NCBI RefSeq assembly: GCF_004353905.1
Contig: NZ_SMOD01000020.1
Span: 1 to 64,000, forward strand
Origin: Paraburkholderia guartelaensis
GTDB taxonomy: Bacteria > Pseudomonadota > Gammaproteobacteria > Burkholderiales > Burkholderiaceae
Direction: 5' to 3'
Length of the DNA: 64,000 nucleotides
The notes under the pieces: model-generated
The model's database searches: none
What the model saw: only the letters and a program-made list of their open reading frames with translations
What the model was told of the DNA's origin: nothing
Made by a program: the position numbers and the translations under genes
Shown here: one piece after another, positions 1-10,188 of the stretch
Position numbering within the stretch: position 1 is the stretch's first letter
How the letters are laid out: every line of letters begins with the position of its first letter

Positions 1-300
1 AACTGCTGCAGACCCTCGTCCATCAACGCTACAAGCAACGCCGCAGCATCCTCGTCACGTCCAACCGCGTCGTCCAGGACTGGGGGCGCTACCTTCGCGA
101 CAGCACCATGGCTTCGACGATCCTTGACCGTCTGCTGCATCGCTCCAAACTCCTCGAGTTTGAAGGCAAGAGCTATCGTCTCCGTGAAGCCGCTGCCAGG
201 CTTGCCGTCACTGAGGAATCCGACGCATAATCCGCTCGTCCTGCCTGGGGGAATTTAGCCGCCCACAAGTGGAGGAGTTTGAACTGCCCATCGGGGCGTT
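1..300 (+). mobile_element. Right-hand remnant of an IS21-family insertion sequence
   Basis: The window opens inside an IS21-type element: the C-terminal part of its IstB helper ends at 230, followed by about 60-70 bases of non-coding end sequence. The exact right border cannot be fixed because the left end lies outside the window. It must fall before or close to the coaD stop at 309-311, so the element inserted directly downstream of coaD. The border is an estimate. Confidence 0.6.
3..230 (+). CDS. istB: IS21-family helper ATPase IstB, C-terminal fragment (5' end outside window)
   Basis: The frame is open from the first bases and stops with TAA at 228-230. The 75 visible residues include ILVTSNRVVQDWGRYL and STILDRLLHRSKLLEFEG, then SYRLREAA. 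This is the sensor-2/C-terminal segment typical of IstB, the AAA+ ATPase that helps the IstA transposase choose and capture target DNA. The Walker motifs would lie upstream and are not visible, so whether the gene is intact cannot be judged. IstB is normally the last gene of the element, which agrees with the sequence changing to chromosomal genes just after it. Confidence 0.8.
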   Translation: MLQTLVHQRYKQRRSILVTSNRVVQDWGRYLRDSTMASTILDRLLHRSKLLEFEGKSYRLREAAARLAVTEESDA

Positions 301-308
301 CACGCCTT

Positions 309-803
309 CTAAACCGGGCCGCCCATCGAGGCCACCTTGTCCTGCAAGCGCTTTTCCACGGACGGAAACACGAACTTGCTCACATCGCCGCCCAACTGGG
401 CGATTTCGCGCACGATCGTGCCCGAAATGAACTGATACTGGTCCGAAGGCGTCATGAACATCGTCTCGACGTCGGGCAGCAGGTAGCGGTTCATGCCCGC
501 CATCTGAAATTCGTACTCGAAGTCCGATACCGCGCGCAGGCCGCGCACGATCACGCGTGCGTTGTTGGTGCGCACGAAGTCCTTCAGGAGCCCCTTGAAG
601 CTCATGACCTGCACGTTCGGATAGTGGCCGAGCACCTCGTGGGCAATCTCGAGCCGCTCGTCGAGCGAGAAGAAAGGCTTCTTGTTGCGGCTGTCCGCAA
701 CGCCGACTACCAGCGTGTCGAAAATGCTCGACGCGCGCCGCACGAGATCTTCGTGACCGCGCGTGAGCGGATCGAAGGTACCGGGGTACACGGCGACTAC
801 CAT
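309..803 (-). CDS. coaD: Phosphopantetheine adenylyltransferase
   Basis: CoaD transfers the adenylyl group of ATP to 4'-phosphopantetheine, giving dephospho-CoA, the penultimate step of CoA synthesis in the cytosol. The protein has 164 residues, normal for the family. It shows the nucleotidyltransferase motif [15 protein letters not shown] near the N-terminus and the C-terminal [10 protein letters not shown] segment that matches the family ISSTLVRE motif. The ATG at 801-803 was chosen because GAGGAG lies about seven bases upstream; the frame extends 20 codons further without such a site. It lies downstream of rsmD on the same strand (108-base gap), a pairing common in proteobacteria. The IS21 remnant sits immediately after its stop codon. 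Confidence 0.95.
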   Translation of the reverse strand: MVVAVYPGTFDPLTRGHEDLVRRASSIFDTLVVGVADSRNKKPFFSLDERLEIAHEVLGHYPNVQVMSFKGLLKDFVRTNNARVIVRGLRAVSDFEYEFQMAGMNRYLLPDVETMFMTPSDQYQFISGTIVREIAQLGGDVSKFVFPSVEKRLQDKVASMGGPV

Positions 804-911
804 GAGGCTTCTCCTCTCAACAGAAATGGGGCGCAATGCAGTGCCGTGGCGATGCATGCACACGTGCGTGCGTGACGGCCAAGCCGCCCGCCGCTTCTTA
901 TCGAACGCGCA

Positions 912-1553
912 TTATTCCTCATTTTCGCGCTGCAGCAAATGATAGTGAACCGCACCCGCCCGGCCCTCGCGCACCACGCTCCAGCCCGCCAATGCGGGCC
1001 GCGCAGCCGGATCGATCTGCTCACCCGACTCCACGTAAAGCCAGCCGTCCGGGGCGACGAGCGGCGCGGCGAGTTCGAGCGAGCGCTCGAGCAGCGCGGT
1101 GTCGCCAAACGGCGGATCGAGGAACACCACATCGAACGAGCCTGGCGCGAGATTGGCCGCGAGGCGCAGTGCGTCGGCTTCTGCGATTTCGATCATGCGG
1201 GCGCCAAGGCGCGCCTGGTTCGAGCGCAGCTGCGCGGCAGCGCGCGCGCTGCGCTCCACCATCACGACACGTGCGGCGCCGCGCGAGGCCGCCTCGAAGC
1301 CGAGGCCGCCACTGCCCGCGAAAAGGTCGAGGCAACGCAGGCCGTCGAGGCGCTGGCCAAGCCAGTTGAAGACCGTTTCGCGCACGCGATCGGGGGTCGG
1401 GCGCAGACCATCGAGGTCGAGCACCGGCAGCGGCGTGCGCTTCCAGTCGCCGCCGATGATGCGGACTGTGTGCGCGCCACCGCCGCCACGTGAGCGCGGA
1501 TCGGACTGGCTGGAGCGGCCGCCTTGGCCACGTGAAGATGAGGAACGGGTCAT
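912..1553 (-). CDS. rsmD: 16S rRNA (guanine(966)-N(2))-methyltransferase
   Basis: RsmD methylates N2 of G966 in 16S rRNA using S-adenosylmethionine. The 213-residue protein has the SAM-binding motif LDLFAGSGGLGFEAASRG in its middle and the catalytic motif FLDPPF, the DPPF/Y signature of N-methyltransferases. The segment RIIGGDWKRTPLPV followed by LRPTPDRVRETVFNWL is the diagnostic N-terminal block of the family. About 28 residues before it are Arg/Ser/Gly-rich and may be disordered or may mean that the true start is further in. The gene is divergent from ftsY, with 296 bases between the two starts that hold both promoters; I see no additional gene there. Confidence 0.94.
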   Translation of the reverse strand: MTRSSSSRGQGGRSSQSDPRSRGGGGAHTVRIIGGDWKRTPLPVLDLDGLRPTPDRVRETVFNWLGQRLDGLRCLDLFAGSGGLGFEAASRGAARVVMVERSARAAAQLRSNQARLGARMIEIAEADALRLAANLAPGSFDVVFLDPPFGDTALLERSLELAAPLVAPDGWLYVESGEQIDPAARPALAGWSVVREGRAGAVHYHLLQRENEE

Positions 1554-1849
1554 GCGTTGGATCGTACGGCTGCGTGCATTTGACCGCTGGCAGGTAATTT
1601 GCCGGCGGAACTCGACTGTGAGGTTCGACGCTTTCGCATCGCGCCCTCCAATGCGCGCACGTTACCACAGGGGCGCGCAGGTGCCTTGTGCGCGCCGCAA
1701 CGCTCTACGGCGGGACCCCACGGCGATGCCGCAGCGACTCCAGGTAACGCGCCTGATAAAATGCCGTGTTTTCCGCGCGTTACCTCTTCCCATGCCGTCG
1801 CTGACCGCCCCTCGGTCCGACCCGCAGCGCGCCTGACCCACCCCAGACC

Positions 1850-3016
1850 ATGTTCAGTTTCTTCAAACGATTCCGCGGCTCGAAGGATGCCGAGAACGCG
1901 CCGGCCGAAAACGTGCAGGACGAAGCCACCCTCGAGGCGCCGGACGAGGCCATTGACGCGCCCGCCAGCGCGGAGCGCCAAGCGTCACCTGAGTCGCCCG
2001 CACCGTCCGTTCCACCGGCAATGACCGCTCCGGCCGAGCCGCAGCCAGCCGCCGACGACAACGACGAACCGGAAGCCGTCGAAATCGTCCCGCCGCCCGC
2101 GCTCGAGCCCGAAGCCAAACAATCGTGGCTCAAGCGCCTGAGGTCGGGGCTCTCGAAAACCGGCTCGAATATCCAGAGCATCTTCGTCAACGCGAAGATC
2201 GACGACGATCTCTACGAAGAGCTCGAAACGGCGCTGCTGATGTCGGATGCGGGCGTCGATGCGACCGAGTATCTGCTCGAAACGCTGCGCCAGAAGGTAC
2301 GCGCCGAGCGCCTGACCGACGCGCAGCAGGTGAAGAATGCCCTGCGCGAGCTGCTCATCGGCCTGCTCAAGCCGCTCGAAAAGTCCCTCATGCTCGGCCG
2401 CGCGCAGCCGCTCGTGATGATGATCGCGGGCGTGAACGGCGCGGGCAAGACCACGAGCATCGGCAAGCTCGCCAAACATCTGCAAAGCTTCGACCAGAGC
2501 GTGCTGCTCGCCGCCGGCGACACGTTCCGCGCCGCCGCGCGCGAACAGCTCGCCATCTGGGGCCAGCGTAACAACGTGACGGTCGTGCAACAGGAAAGCG
2601 GCGACCCGGCCGCGGTGATCTTCGACGCCGTGAGCGCCGCGCGCGCGCGCCGCATCGACGTGGTGATGGCCGACACCGCGGGCCGCCTGCCCACGCAATT
2701 GCACCTGATGGACGAGCTGAAGAAGGTCAAGCGCGTGATCGGCAAGGCGTTCGACGGCGCACCGCACGAGGTGCTGCTGGTGATCGACGCGAACACGGGC
2801 CAGAACGCGCTCGCGCAGGTCAAGGCCTTCGACGACGCGCTCGGCCTCACCGGCCTCATCGTCACGAAGCTCGACGGCACCGCCAAGGGCGGCATTCTCG
2901 CGGCGATCGCGCGGCAACGCCCGATCCCCGTGTATTTCATCGGCGTGGGCGAAAAGGTCGAAGACCTGCAGCCGTTCGTGGCCGAAGAGTTCGCCGACGC
3001 GCTGCTTGGCAGCTGA
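1850..3016 (+). CDS. ftsY: Signal recognition particle receptor FtsY
   Basis: FtsY is the membrane-associated GTPase that docks the SRP-ribosome complex at the Sec translocon. The 388-residue protein begins with MFSFFKRF, then an acidic, Ala/Pro/Glu-rich A domain to about residue 85. An N domain of helices follows and then the G domain: P-loop GVNGAGKTTS near 195, DTFRAAA, DTAGRLPTQ and TKLDGTAKGG. The C-terminal GVGEKVEDLQPF is standard. All GTPase motifs are present, so it should be functional. The gene is transcribed alone, divergent from rsmD, and ends in a strong hairpin terminator. Confidence 0.96.
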   Translation: MFSFFKRFRGSKDAENAPAENVQDEATLEAPDEAIDAPASAERQASPESPAPSVPPAMTAPAEPQPAADDNDEPEAVEIVPPPALEPEAKQSWLKRLRSGLSKTGSNIQSIFVNAKIDDDLYEELETALLMSDAGVDATEYLLETLRQKVRAERLTDAQQVKNALRELLIGLLKPLEKSLMLGRAQPLVMMIAGVNGAGKTTSIGKLAKHLQSFDQSVLLAAGDTFRAAAREQLAIWGQRNNVTVVQQESGDPAAVIFDAVSAARARRIDVVMADTAGRLPTQLHLMDELKKVKRVIGKAFDGAPHEVLLVIDANTGQNALAQVKAFDDALGLTGLIVTKLDGTAKGGILAAIARQRPIPVYFIGVGEKVEDLQPFVAEEFADALLGS

Positions 3017-3047
3017 TAGCGCGTAATTACCCGGCTTTAGATGTACG

Positions 3048-3080
3048 AAGGGCGTCGTTCTCACGAACGACGCCCTTTTT
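3048..3080 (+). terminator. Intrinsic terminator of ftsY
   Basis: A 13-base perfect inverted repeat (AAGGGCGTCGTTC and its complement) with a TCAC loop is followed by a run of T. It lies 32 bases after the ftsY stop. The minus-strand side has no comparable T run, so it serves mainly ftsY. Confidence 0.9.
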
Positions 3081-3113
3081 CATTGGTGCGGCCAGCGTAA
3101 GCCGGTCAGACGC

Positions 3114-3761
3114 TCACTCCGTATCCGGCTGCACACCCGGCGCGGCGCGCGCGAACGCGTCGAGCGTGAGCGCGTAGTCGTTGATGCGCTGAATGGTCGG
3201 GTAACGCGTCGTGTCGATCTTGAAGCGGTTCGCGTTGTAGACCTGCGGCACGATGCAAAGATCGGCGACGCTCGGCGTATCGCCGAAAGCGAGCTTGCCG
3301 GTGCGCGGATCGCTGGCGAGCCGCTGTTCGAGCGTCGCGAAGCCCGCCTCGATCCAGTGGCGATACCACGCGTCTTTCGTCGCGTCGTCCGCGCCCACGG
3401 TGTGCTTGAGGTACTTGAGCACGCGCAGGTTGTCCACCGGATGAATCTCGCACGCCACCTGCAGCGCGAGCGAGCGCACGTGAGCGCGATCGATCGGCGA
3501 CTTCGGCAGCAGCGGCGGCTCGGGATGCGTCTCTTCCAGATACTCGATGATCGCGAGCGACTGCTGAAGCGTGTGCCCCTCGTCGTCGACGAACGACGGT
3601 ACGATCGCGTCGGGATTCACCTGGCGGTAGGCCGGCTTGAGCTGCTCGCCGCCGTCGCGCACGAGGTGAACCGGCACGTACTCGTACGGCAGGTTCTTCA
3701 GATTCAGCGCAATGCGCACTCGATACGATGCCGAACTGCGGAAATAGCTGTAAAGCTTCAT
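3114..3761 (-). CDS. maiA: Maleylacetoacetate / maleylpyruvate isomerase (zeta-class GST)
   Basis: This is a glutathione-dependent cis-trans isomerase of the zeta GST family, acting on maleylacetoacetate (tyrosine/homogentisate route) or maleylpyruvate (gentisate route). The 215-residue protein begins MKLYSYFRSSASYRVRIALN, in which SSASYRVRIAL is the glutathione-activating signature. Later segments include VPSFVDDEGHTLQQSLAIIEYLE and the C-terminal helical domain with PSVADLCIVPQVYNANRF. The start at 3759-3761 gives the canonical N-terminus. It lies 44 bases downstream of a fumarylacetoacetate-hydrolase-family gene on the same strand, the next enzyme of either route. Substrate cannot be told from sequence; no dioxygenase gene is in view. 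Confidence 0.9.
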   Translation of the reverse strand: MKLYSYFRSSASYRVRIALNLKNLPYEYVPVHLVRDGGEQLKPAYRQVNPDAIVPSFVDDEGHTLQQSLAIIEYLEETHPEPPLLPKSPIDRAHVRSLALQVACEIHPVDNLRVLKYLKHTVGADDATKDAWYRHWIEAGFATLEQRLASDPRTGKLAFGDTPSVADLCIVPQVYNANRFKIDTTRYPTIQRINDYALTLDAFARAAPGVQPDTE

Positions 3762-3805
3762 GCTCCTCTCTTGCTCCTCTTGAATCGTGATGCGGTCTGC
3801 GCCGC

Positions 3806-4504
3806 TCAGACGACCCGCACGGCGAATTCGCCGATGCCTGCCACACCGCCCGTCATCAGATCGCCCTTGACCACGGCGCCCACGCCTTCGGGCGTGCCCG
3901 TATAGATCAGGTCGCCGGCCTTCAGCTCGAACAGCGTCGAAAGGAACGCAATCGTGTCGGCAACCGGCCAGATCATCTGCGAGATGTCGGAGCGCTGCTT
4001 CTCCTCGCCGTTGACCGCGAGCCAGATTTCGCCTTTCGCGAGCTGACCGATCCTGGAAACCGGATGGATCGGGCCAATGGGCGCCGAGTGGTCGAAGCCC
4101 TTGGCCGTATCCCACGGACGACCGAGCTTCTTCGCCTCGCCCTGCAAGTCGCGGCGCGTCATATCGAGGCCGAGCGCGTAGCCAAACACGTGGTCGAGCG
4201 CGCTCGCGACCGGAATGTCCTTGCCGCCCTTGCCGATGGCCGCGACGAGTTCCATTTCGAAGTGCACGTTCTGCGATTGCGCAGGGTACGGAAATTCGGC
4301 GGTCGAGCCGGGCGCAACGTAGAGCACGGCGTCGGCGGGTTTGGAGAAGAAGAACGGCGGTTCACGGTTCGGATCGTGGCCCATCTCGCGCGCATGCGCT
4401 TCGTAGTTGCGGCCAACGCAATAGATGCGCCGCACCGGGAAACGCGTGTCGGTGCCTGCCACCGGCACCGAGGCGAGCGCCGCCGGTTCGAATACGTACG
4501 TCAT
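3806..4504 (-). CDS. Fumarylacetoacetate hydrolase family protein (probable fumarylpyruvate hydrolase)
   Basis: The protein is a member of the FAH superfamily, metal-dependent enzymes that cleave C-C bonds in acylpyruvates. The 232-residue protein has the family's RRIYCVGRNYEAHAREMG near residue 30. The metal-binding acidic residues lie in VHFEMELVAAIG and YALGLDMTRRDLQ, and the C-terminal GDLIYTGTPEGVGAV block is present. The ATG at 4502-4504 is preceded by GGAG at a good distance. It is followed by the zeta-GST isomerase in an apparent two-gene operon, which suggests fumarylpyruvate or fumarylacetoacetate as substrate. The short single-domain form (about 230 residues) is more like fumarylpyruvate hydrolases (NagK type) than the 420-residue FahA. 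Confidence 0.88.
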   Translation of the reverse strand: MTYVFEPAALASVPVAGTDTRFPVRRIYCVGRNYEAHAREMGHDPNREPPFFFSKPADAVLYVAPGSTAEFPYPAQSQNVHFEMELVAAIGKGGKDIPVASALDHVFGYALGLDMTRRDLQGEAKKLGRPWDTAKGFDHSAPIGPIHPVSRIGQLAKGEIWLAVNGEEKQRSDISQMIWPVADTIAFLSTLFELKAGDLIYTGTPEGVGAVVKGDLMTGGVAGIGEFAVRVV

Positions 4505-4754
4505 GGAGTTCTCCGTCTTTGTAATGGGGCGTGCGCGAGGCACGGGGGCCTGTCTATCGCACGGCTTGCGCCGTCAGAACAATCGCGAGTGTAACGCGCG
4601 ACGGTGCGCATGCGCGGCGGAGTCTTCAAGCGGGTCGCCCAGGTGGGCGCGGGCGTGCCCGGCGAGGCACGGCGTGCTCGTGCGATACTTCTCGCATCCC
4701 CATTTCAATATGACGGCGGCCCGCCGCACGCCGTCGAACGAATCGCGCTCGCCC

Positions 4755-5717
4755 ATGACCACCGCCGACTCCACCGACATCTTTCCGTGCGCCCGCTTCA
4801 TCAAGGAGATCGGCCGCGGACCGCACGGCGCCCGCTCGCTCTCGTCCGAAGATACGCACGCCCTCTACGCCGCCATGCTCGACGGCCGCGTGCCCGAGCT
4901 GGAACTCGGCGCGGTGCTGCTCGCCTACCGCCTCAAGGGCGAAACCGCGGATGAGCTGGCCGCCATGCTCTCCGCTGCGCACGCCTCGTTCACTCCGCTC
5001 GCGGTGCCGCGAGGAGACTATCGGCCTGTGTCGATCCCAAGCTACAACGGCGCGCGCAAGCAGCCGAATCTCGTGCCGCTGCTCGCTTTGCTGCTCGCGC
5101 GCGAAGGCGTGCCGACGCTCGTGCACGGCGTCGTCACCGATCCGGGCCGCGTGACGAGCGCGGAAATCTTCGCGGCGCTGAATCGTCCCGAAGCACGCGA
5201 TCACGCCGAAATCGAGGCGCAACTGGCGTCGAGCCGCGTAGCGTTTTCGTCGATCGAAACACTCGCGCCCAAACTCGCGCGCCTGCTCTCGATGCGCCGG
5301 CGCATGGGCGTGCGCAACTCCACGCATACGCTCGTGAAGCTGCTGCAGCCGTTCGCGGAGCCGGGCCTGCGTCTCGTGAACTACACGCACCCGCCGTACC
5401 GCGAAAGCCTGAGCGCCCTCTTCGCGGCGCATCCGGAAGCGGCGGTGGGCGGCGCGCTGCTCGCGCGCGGCACCGAGGGAGAAGCCGTCGCCGACACCCG
5501 CCGCCAGGTGCAGGTCGACTGGCTGCACGACGGCATCTGCGAAACGCTGGTCGAACCGGAGCGCTCGTCGCCTGGCGCGCCCGAAATCGATCTCCCCGAA
5601 GGCCGCGACGCACCGACTACAGCCGCCTGGATCGACGCCGTGTTGCGCGGCGAAGCGCCGGTGCCCGAGGCGATCACGCGCCAGATCGAGACGATCAAGC
5701 GCATCGCAAAGCGCTGA
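4755..5717 (+). CDS. ybiB: DNA-binding protein YbiB (TrpD2-like)
   Basis: This protein is related to anthranilate phosphoribosyltransferase but belongs to the YbiB/TrpD2 group, which in E. coli binds DNA and is linked to the SOS/LexA network rather than to tryptophan synthesis (family knowledge). The 320-residue protein starts MTTADSTDIFPCARFIKEIG and has the helical N-terminal domain with ALYAAMLDGRVPELELGAVL. Then come IPSYNGARKQPNLVPLLALL and RRRMGVRNSTHTLVKLLQPF. The glycine-rich KHG motif of true TrpD is replaced here, consistent with loss of that activity. The start lacks a clear ribosome-binding site; an in-frame ATG 15 codons upstream at 4710 is an alternative. Confidence 0.85.
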   Translation: MTTADSTDIFPCARFIKEIGRGPHGARSLSSEDTHALYAAMLDGRVPELELGAVLLAYRLKGETADELAAMLSAAHASFTPLAVPRGDYRPVSIPSYNGARKQPNLVPLLALLLAREGVPTLVHGVVTDPGRVTSAEIFAALNRPEARDHAEIEAQLASSRVAFSSIETLAPKLARLLSMRRRMGVRNSTHTLVKLLQPFAEPGLRLVNYTHPPYRESLSALFAAHPEAAVGGALLARGTEGEAVADTRRQVQVDWLHDGICETLVEPERSSPGAPEIDLPEGRDAPTTAAWIDAVLRGEAPVPEAITRQIETIKRIAKR

Positions 5718-5856
5718 CGATCGACCAGGAACCACGTCGCCCAATCCGCTGAAAACCGTGCGGGGCGGGCAACCCGCGCGCCCCGCCACAAGCGAATCGG
5801 CGTGCTTCGTCTGCCATCTTCAGGCATCTTCACGCGGCTATTCTGCAAATTCGCTG

Positions 5857-5885
5857 TTGACACGCGCGTCCGCCCTGATTTACAT
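5857..5885 (+). promoter_or_regulatory. Sigma-70 promoter of the leuL-leuA transcript
   Basis: TTGACA at 5857-5862 and TTACAT at 5880-5885 are separated by 17 bases, a near-consensus promoter. Counting from the -10 element, the transcript should begin at about 5892-5893. That is at or one base before the ATG of the leucine-rich leader peptide. Confidence 0.75.
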
Positions 5886-5892
5886 TGGACGA

Positions 5893-5964
5893 ATGCGTTC
5901 CTACCCGAACACCCTCCGAATTACCCTCGGCCGACTATCGGCCCTATCGCTACGCCTAGCCTAA
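5893..5964 (+). CDS. leuL: Leucine-rich leader peptide of leuA (probable attenuation peptide)
   Basis: A 23-codon frame starts at ATG 5893 and stops at TAA 5962-5964. Six codons are leucine: two CTC and, among the last nine sense codons, four CTA (5935, 5944, 5950, 5956). CTA is a very rare leucine codon in this GC-rich genome, and enterobacterial leu leaders also use CTA as control codons. The promoter just upstream implies a transcript starting at or next to the ATG, so the peptide would be translated from a leaderless message; no ribosome-binding site is possible or visible. The role inferred is to sense charged leucyl-tRNA and control transcription into leuA about 340 bases downstream. 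The leader sequence is seen; the mechanism is inference. Confidence 0.8.
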   Translation: MRSYPNTLRITLGRLSALSLRLA

Positions 5965-6095
5965 CGCTGGTGTAGCGCCGCAACGACCACCTCCTCCGGT
6001 CACCGCGGTCCTCCCAAAGCAGTTTTCGCAGTACCCCAAATCCGCAGTATCTCTACAACCTGTCGTCTGCATTCGTCCGCTTACCGTTCGGACGA
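5948..6095 (+). promoter_or_regulatory. leuA attenuator region: control-codon hairpin, C-rich rut-like stretch, downstream hairpin
   Basis: Three elements follow in order. First, a nine-pair stem (5948-5956 with 5969-5977, one G-U) buries the last CTA codons and the leuL stop. Second, 5981-6060 is strongly C over G (34 C against 12 G by hand count) and poorly structured, as expected for a Rho-loading site. Third, a seven-pair hairpin TCGTCCG/CGGACGA lies at 6073-6079 and 6089-6095. No hairpin with a T run is present, so a classical intrinsic attenuator is not seen. Rho-dependent attenuation is the better fit, but that is inference. Confidence 0.5.
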
Positions 6096-6109
6096 GTCGC
6101 GAGGTCAAA

Positions 6110-7949
<1,840 letters not shown>

Positions 7950-8099
7950 CGCTTTGCGCGCGTATCGCGCGCAAAGCGCGAAGCAGTTTGAGTTTCAGCA
8001 GGGAAATCGGCGGCATTGTTGAGCGCCGGCGGCAAAACGGGCCGCCGGCGTGCGCCTGAAGCGCCTAAGCAGCGTTTCAGCGAGTGGACTTACCGGTCA

Positions 8100-8483
8100 T
8101 CACTCGATCGCGCAACGCGTCGCCTGCCATGCGAGCAGACGCCAGTGTCCCCCTTCCTGCGTCTGGATCGCCGTATAGGCAATAGGAAAGAGCAGCGCAC
8201 CGTTGTTCGCTTCCATCTCGATGAGCACGCGGCCGGAGACCACGCAGGCCTCGTTGCCCGCGTGCAGCACGTCCTGCGACTGGATCTCGATCTGGCGGTA
8301 GCGTCGGCGGCCCGCTGTGATCGCCTCGATGAACTGCTGCTTGGTCTCGCGTTTGCCGTTGGTGTGGACGAAGGTCGCGTGATCGGACAGCAACTGGTCC
8401 AGCGACGTGCCGTCGCCGTCGACCATCGCGCGAAAGCGCTCGCGCTCAAGTCCGCGAATCGCATCGATTAATTTTGCCGCCAT
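8100..8483 (-). CDS. NTF2-like / SnoaL-like (DUF4440-type) protein
   Basis: The protein has 127 residues and the layout of the NTF2-like fold: a helical start (LIDAIRGLERERFRAM), LDQLLSDHATFVHTNGKRETKQQFIEAI, and curved strands ending in GGHWRLLAWQATRCA. Such proteins are small cytosolic barrel proteins that bind ligands or serve as enzymes; many annotated members have no known function. Nothing in the neighbourhood (leuA converging, rpoH divergent) indicates a pathway. The start at 8481-8483 gives the expected length. It is a single gene by itself. Confidence 0.75.
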   Translation of the reverse strand: MAAKLIDAIRGLERERFRAMVDGDGTSLDQLLSDHATFVHTNGKRETKQQFIEAITAGRRRYRQIEIQSQDVLHAGNEACVVSGRVLIEMEANNGALLFPIAYTAIQTQEGGHWRLLAWQATRCAIE

Positions 8484-8892
8484 CGCTCGAGCCCCTTGCG
8501 CGTTGGCCCGCGCCTGAGCGCAGATCTCCGCCGAAGATTTTCTGCATACGTCTGGCTGAAATTTATACCAGGTTTTGGCGCAAGGATACTTGCGATCAAA
8601 GACATCGCCTCCATGTATGGTGCATAGGCCACGCGCCCGGTGAAAACTGCGCCTGGCAGTAGCGACATCCCCGCGGCCGCGCCCGGATGTCGCAGCGCAG
8701 CACTTTCCGCCTTGTCCGATGTCTATTTCTCAGATTCTGTGGCAAGGTCCTGGCGCTGCGCGGCCCTTCGAGCGTCGCTGAGTCCACCCCTTATTTCCCG
8801 TGCCCTTCGCGCCGGACTGCTGTCCCGTTCTAGAGTGTTCCTTCGGCCTGCCCCCTGCGCGGGCCTGCGCCGGGCGCCAGGCCCCGCCCTGC
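8484..8892. other. Non-coding stretch between the NTF2-like gene and the rpoH control region
   Basis: About 400 bases hold only short frames with no recognisable protein and no consistent codon bias. The promoter of the NTF2-like gene probably lies at its left end. I see no RNA gene or terminator here. Confidence 0.5.
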
Positions 8893-8916
8893 TTGACTGC
8901 CGGCGTTTAGTGTAAT

Positions 8917-8940
8917 CTATCGATACAACCATTTCGATAG
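8917..8940. promoter_or_regulatory. Inverted repeat upstream of rpoH, possible operator
   Basis: CTATCGA (8917-8923) and TCGATAG (8934-8940) form a perfect seven-base inverted repeat with a ten-base spacer. It ends 13 bases before the -35 element of the rpoH promoter. This position suits an activator or second regulator. I do not recognise the motif. Confidence 0.4.
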
Positions 8941-8953
8941 GAATCAAGGAACC

Positions 8954-8982
8954 TTGAAGCCCCTACAGACTCCAAGTATTAG
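8954..8982 (+). promoter_or_regulatory. Vegetative promoter of rpoH
   Basis: TTGAAG (8954-8959) and TATTAG (8977-8982) are spaced by 17 bases. The -10 element overlaps the left arm of the CIRCE operator, so HrcA binding would block polymerase directly. Confidence 0.6.
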
Positions 8983-9005
8983 CACTCGGGGATTCAGAGT
9001 GCTAA
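8979..9005. promoter_or_regulatory. CIRCE operator (HrcA binding site)
   Basis: TTAGCACTC (8979-8987) and GAGTGCTAA (8997-9005) are separated by nine bases, a perfect match to the CIRCE consensus bound by the heat-shock repressor HrcA. It covers the -10 element and start point of the rpoH promoter. This implies HrcA represses the heat-shock sigma factor itself, a wiring proposed for beta-proteobacteria. hrcA is not in the window. Confidence 0.93.
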
Positions 9006-9060
9006 CATCCACCGTGGAGTCGGTGTCTGACTTTTGCAAGATTCCTGAGGAGTTCGCTAC

Positions 9061-9996
<936 letters not shown>

Positions 9997-10026
9997 GCGT
10001 CGCCGCCAGGTCTCAACGGCACACCG

Positions 10027-10058
10027 AAAACCCCGTTCCTGCGAACGGGGTTTTTTCT
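10027..10058 (+). terminator. Intrinsic terminator of rpoH
   Basis: AACCCCGTTC and GAACGGGGTT form a ten-pair stem with a CTGC loop, followed directly by a run of T. It begins about 30 bases after the rpoH stop. Confidence 0.92.
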
Positions 10059-10188
10059 TTTGCGCGCCCCGCAAGCTGCGCACCTTCGCACCGGCCTCGC
10101 TGATTCCACCCTAAGATGATTTCGAGGTGGTGAGCCAGAGTCCGCGCCGCGGTCTGGCCTCGTACCGCGTTCGAGGGCACCTGTCGCC

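Noticed and set aside
8468-8668. Short frames on both strands upstream of the NTF2-like gene
   Set aside because: They overlap one another and lack ribosome-binding sites and recognisable sequence.
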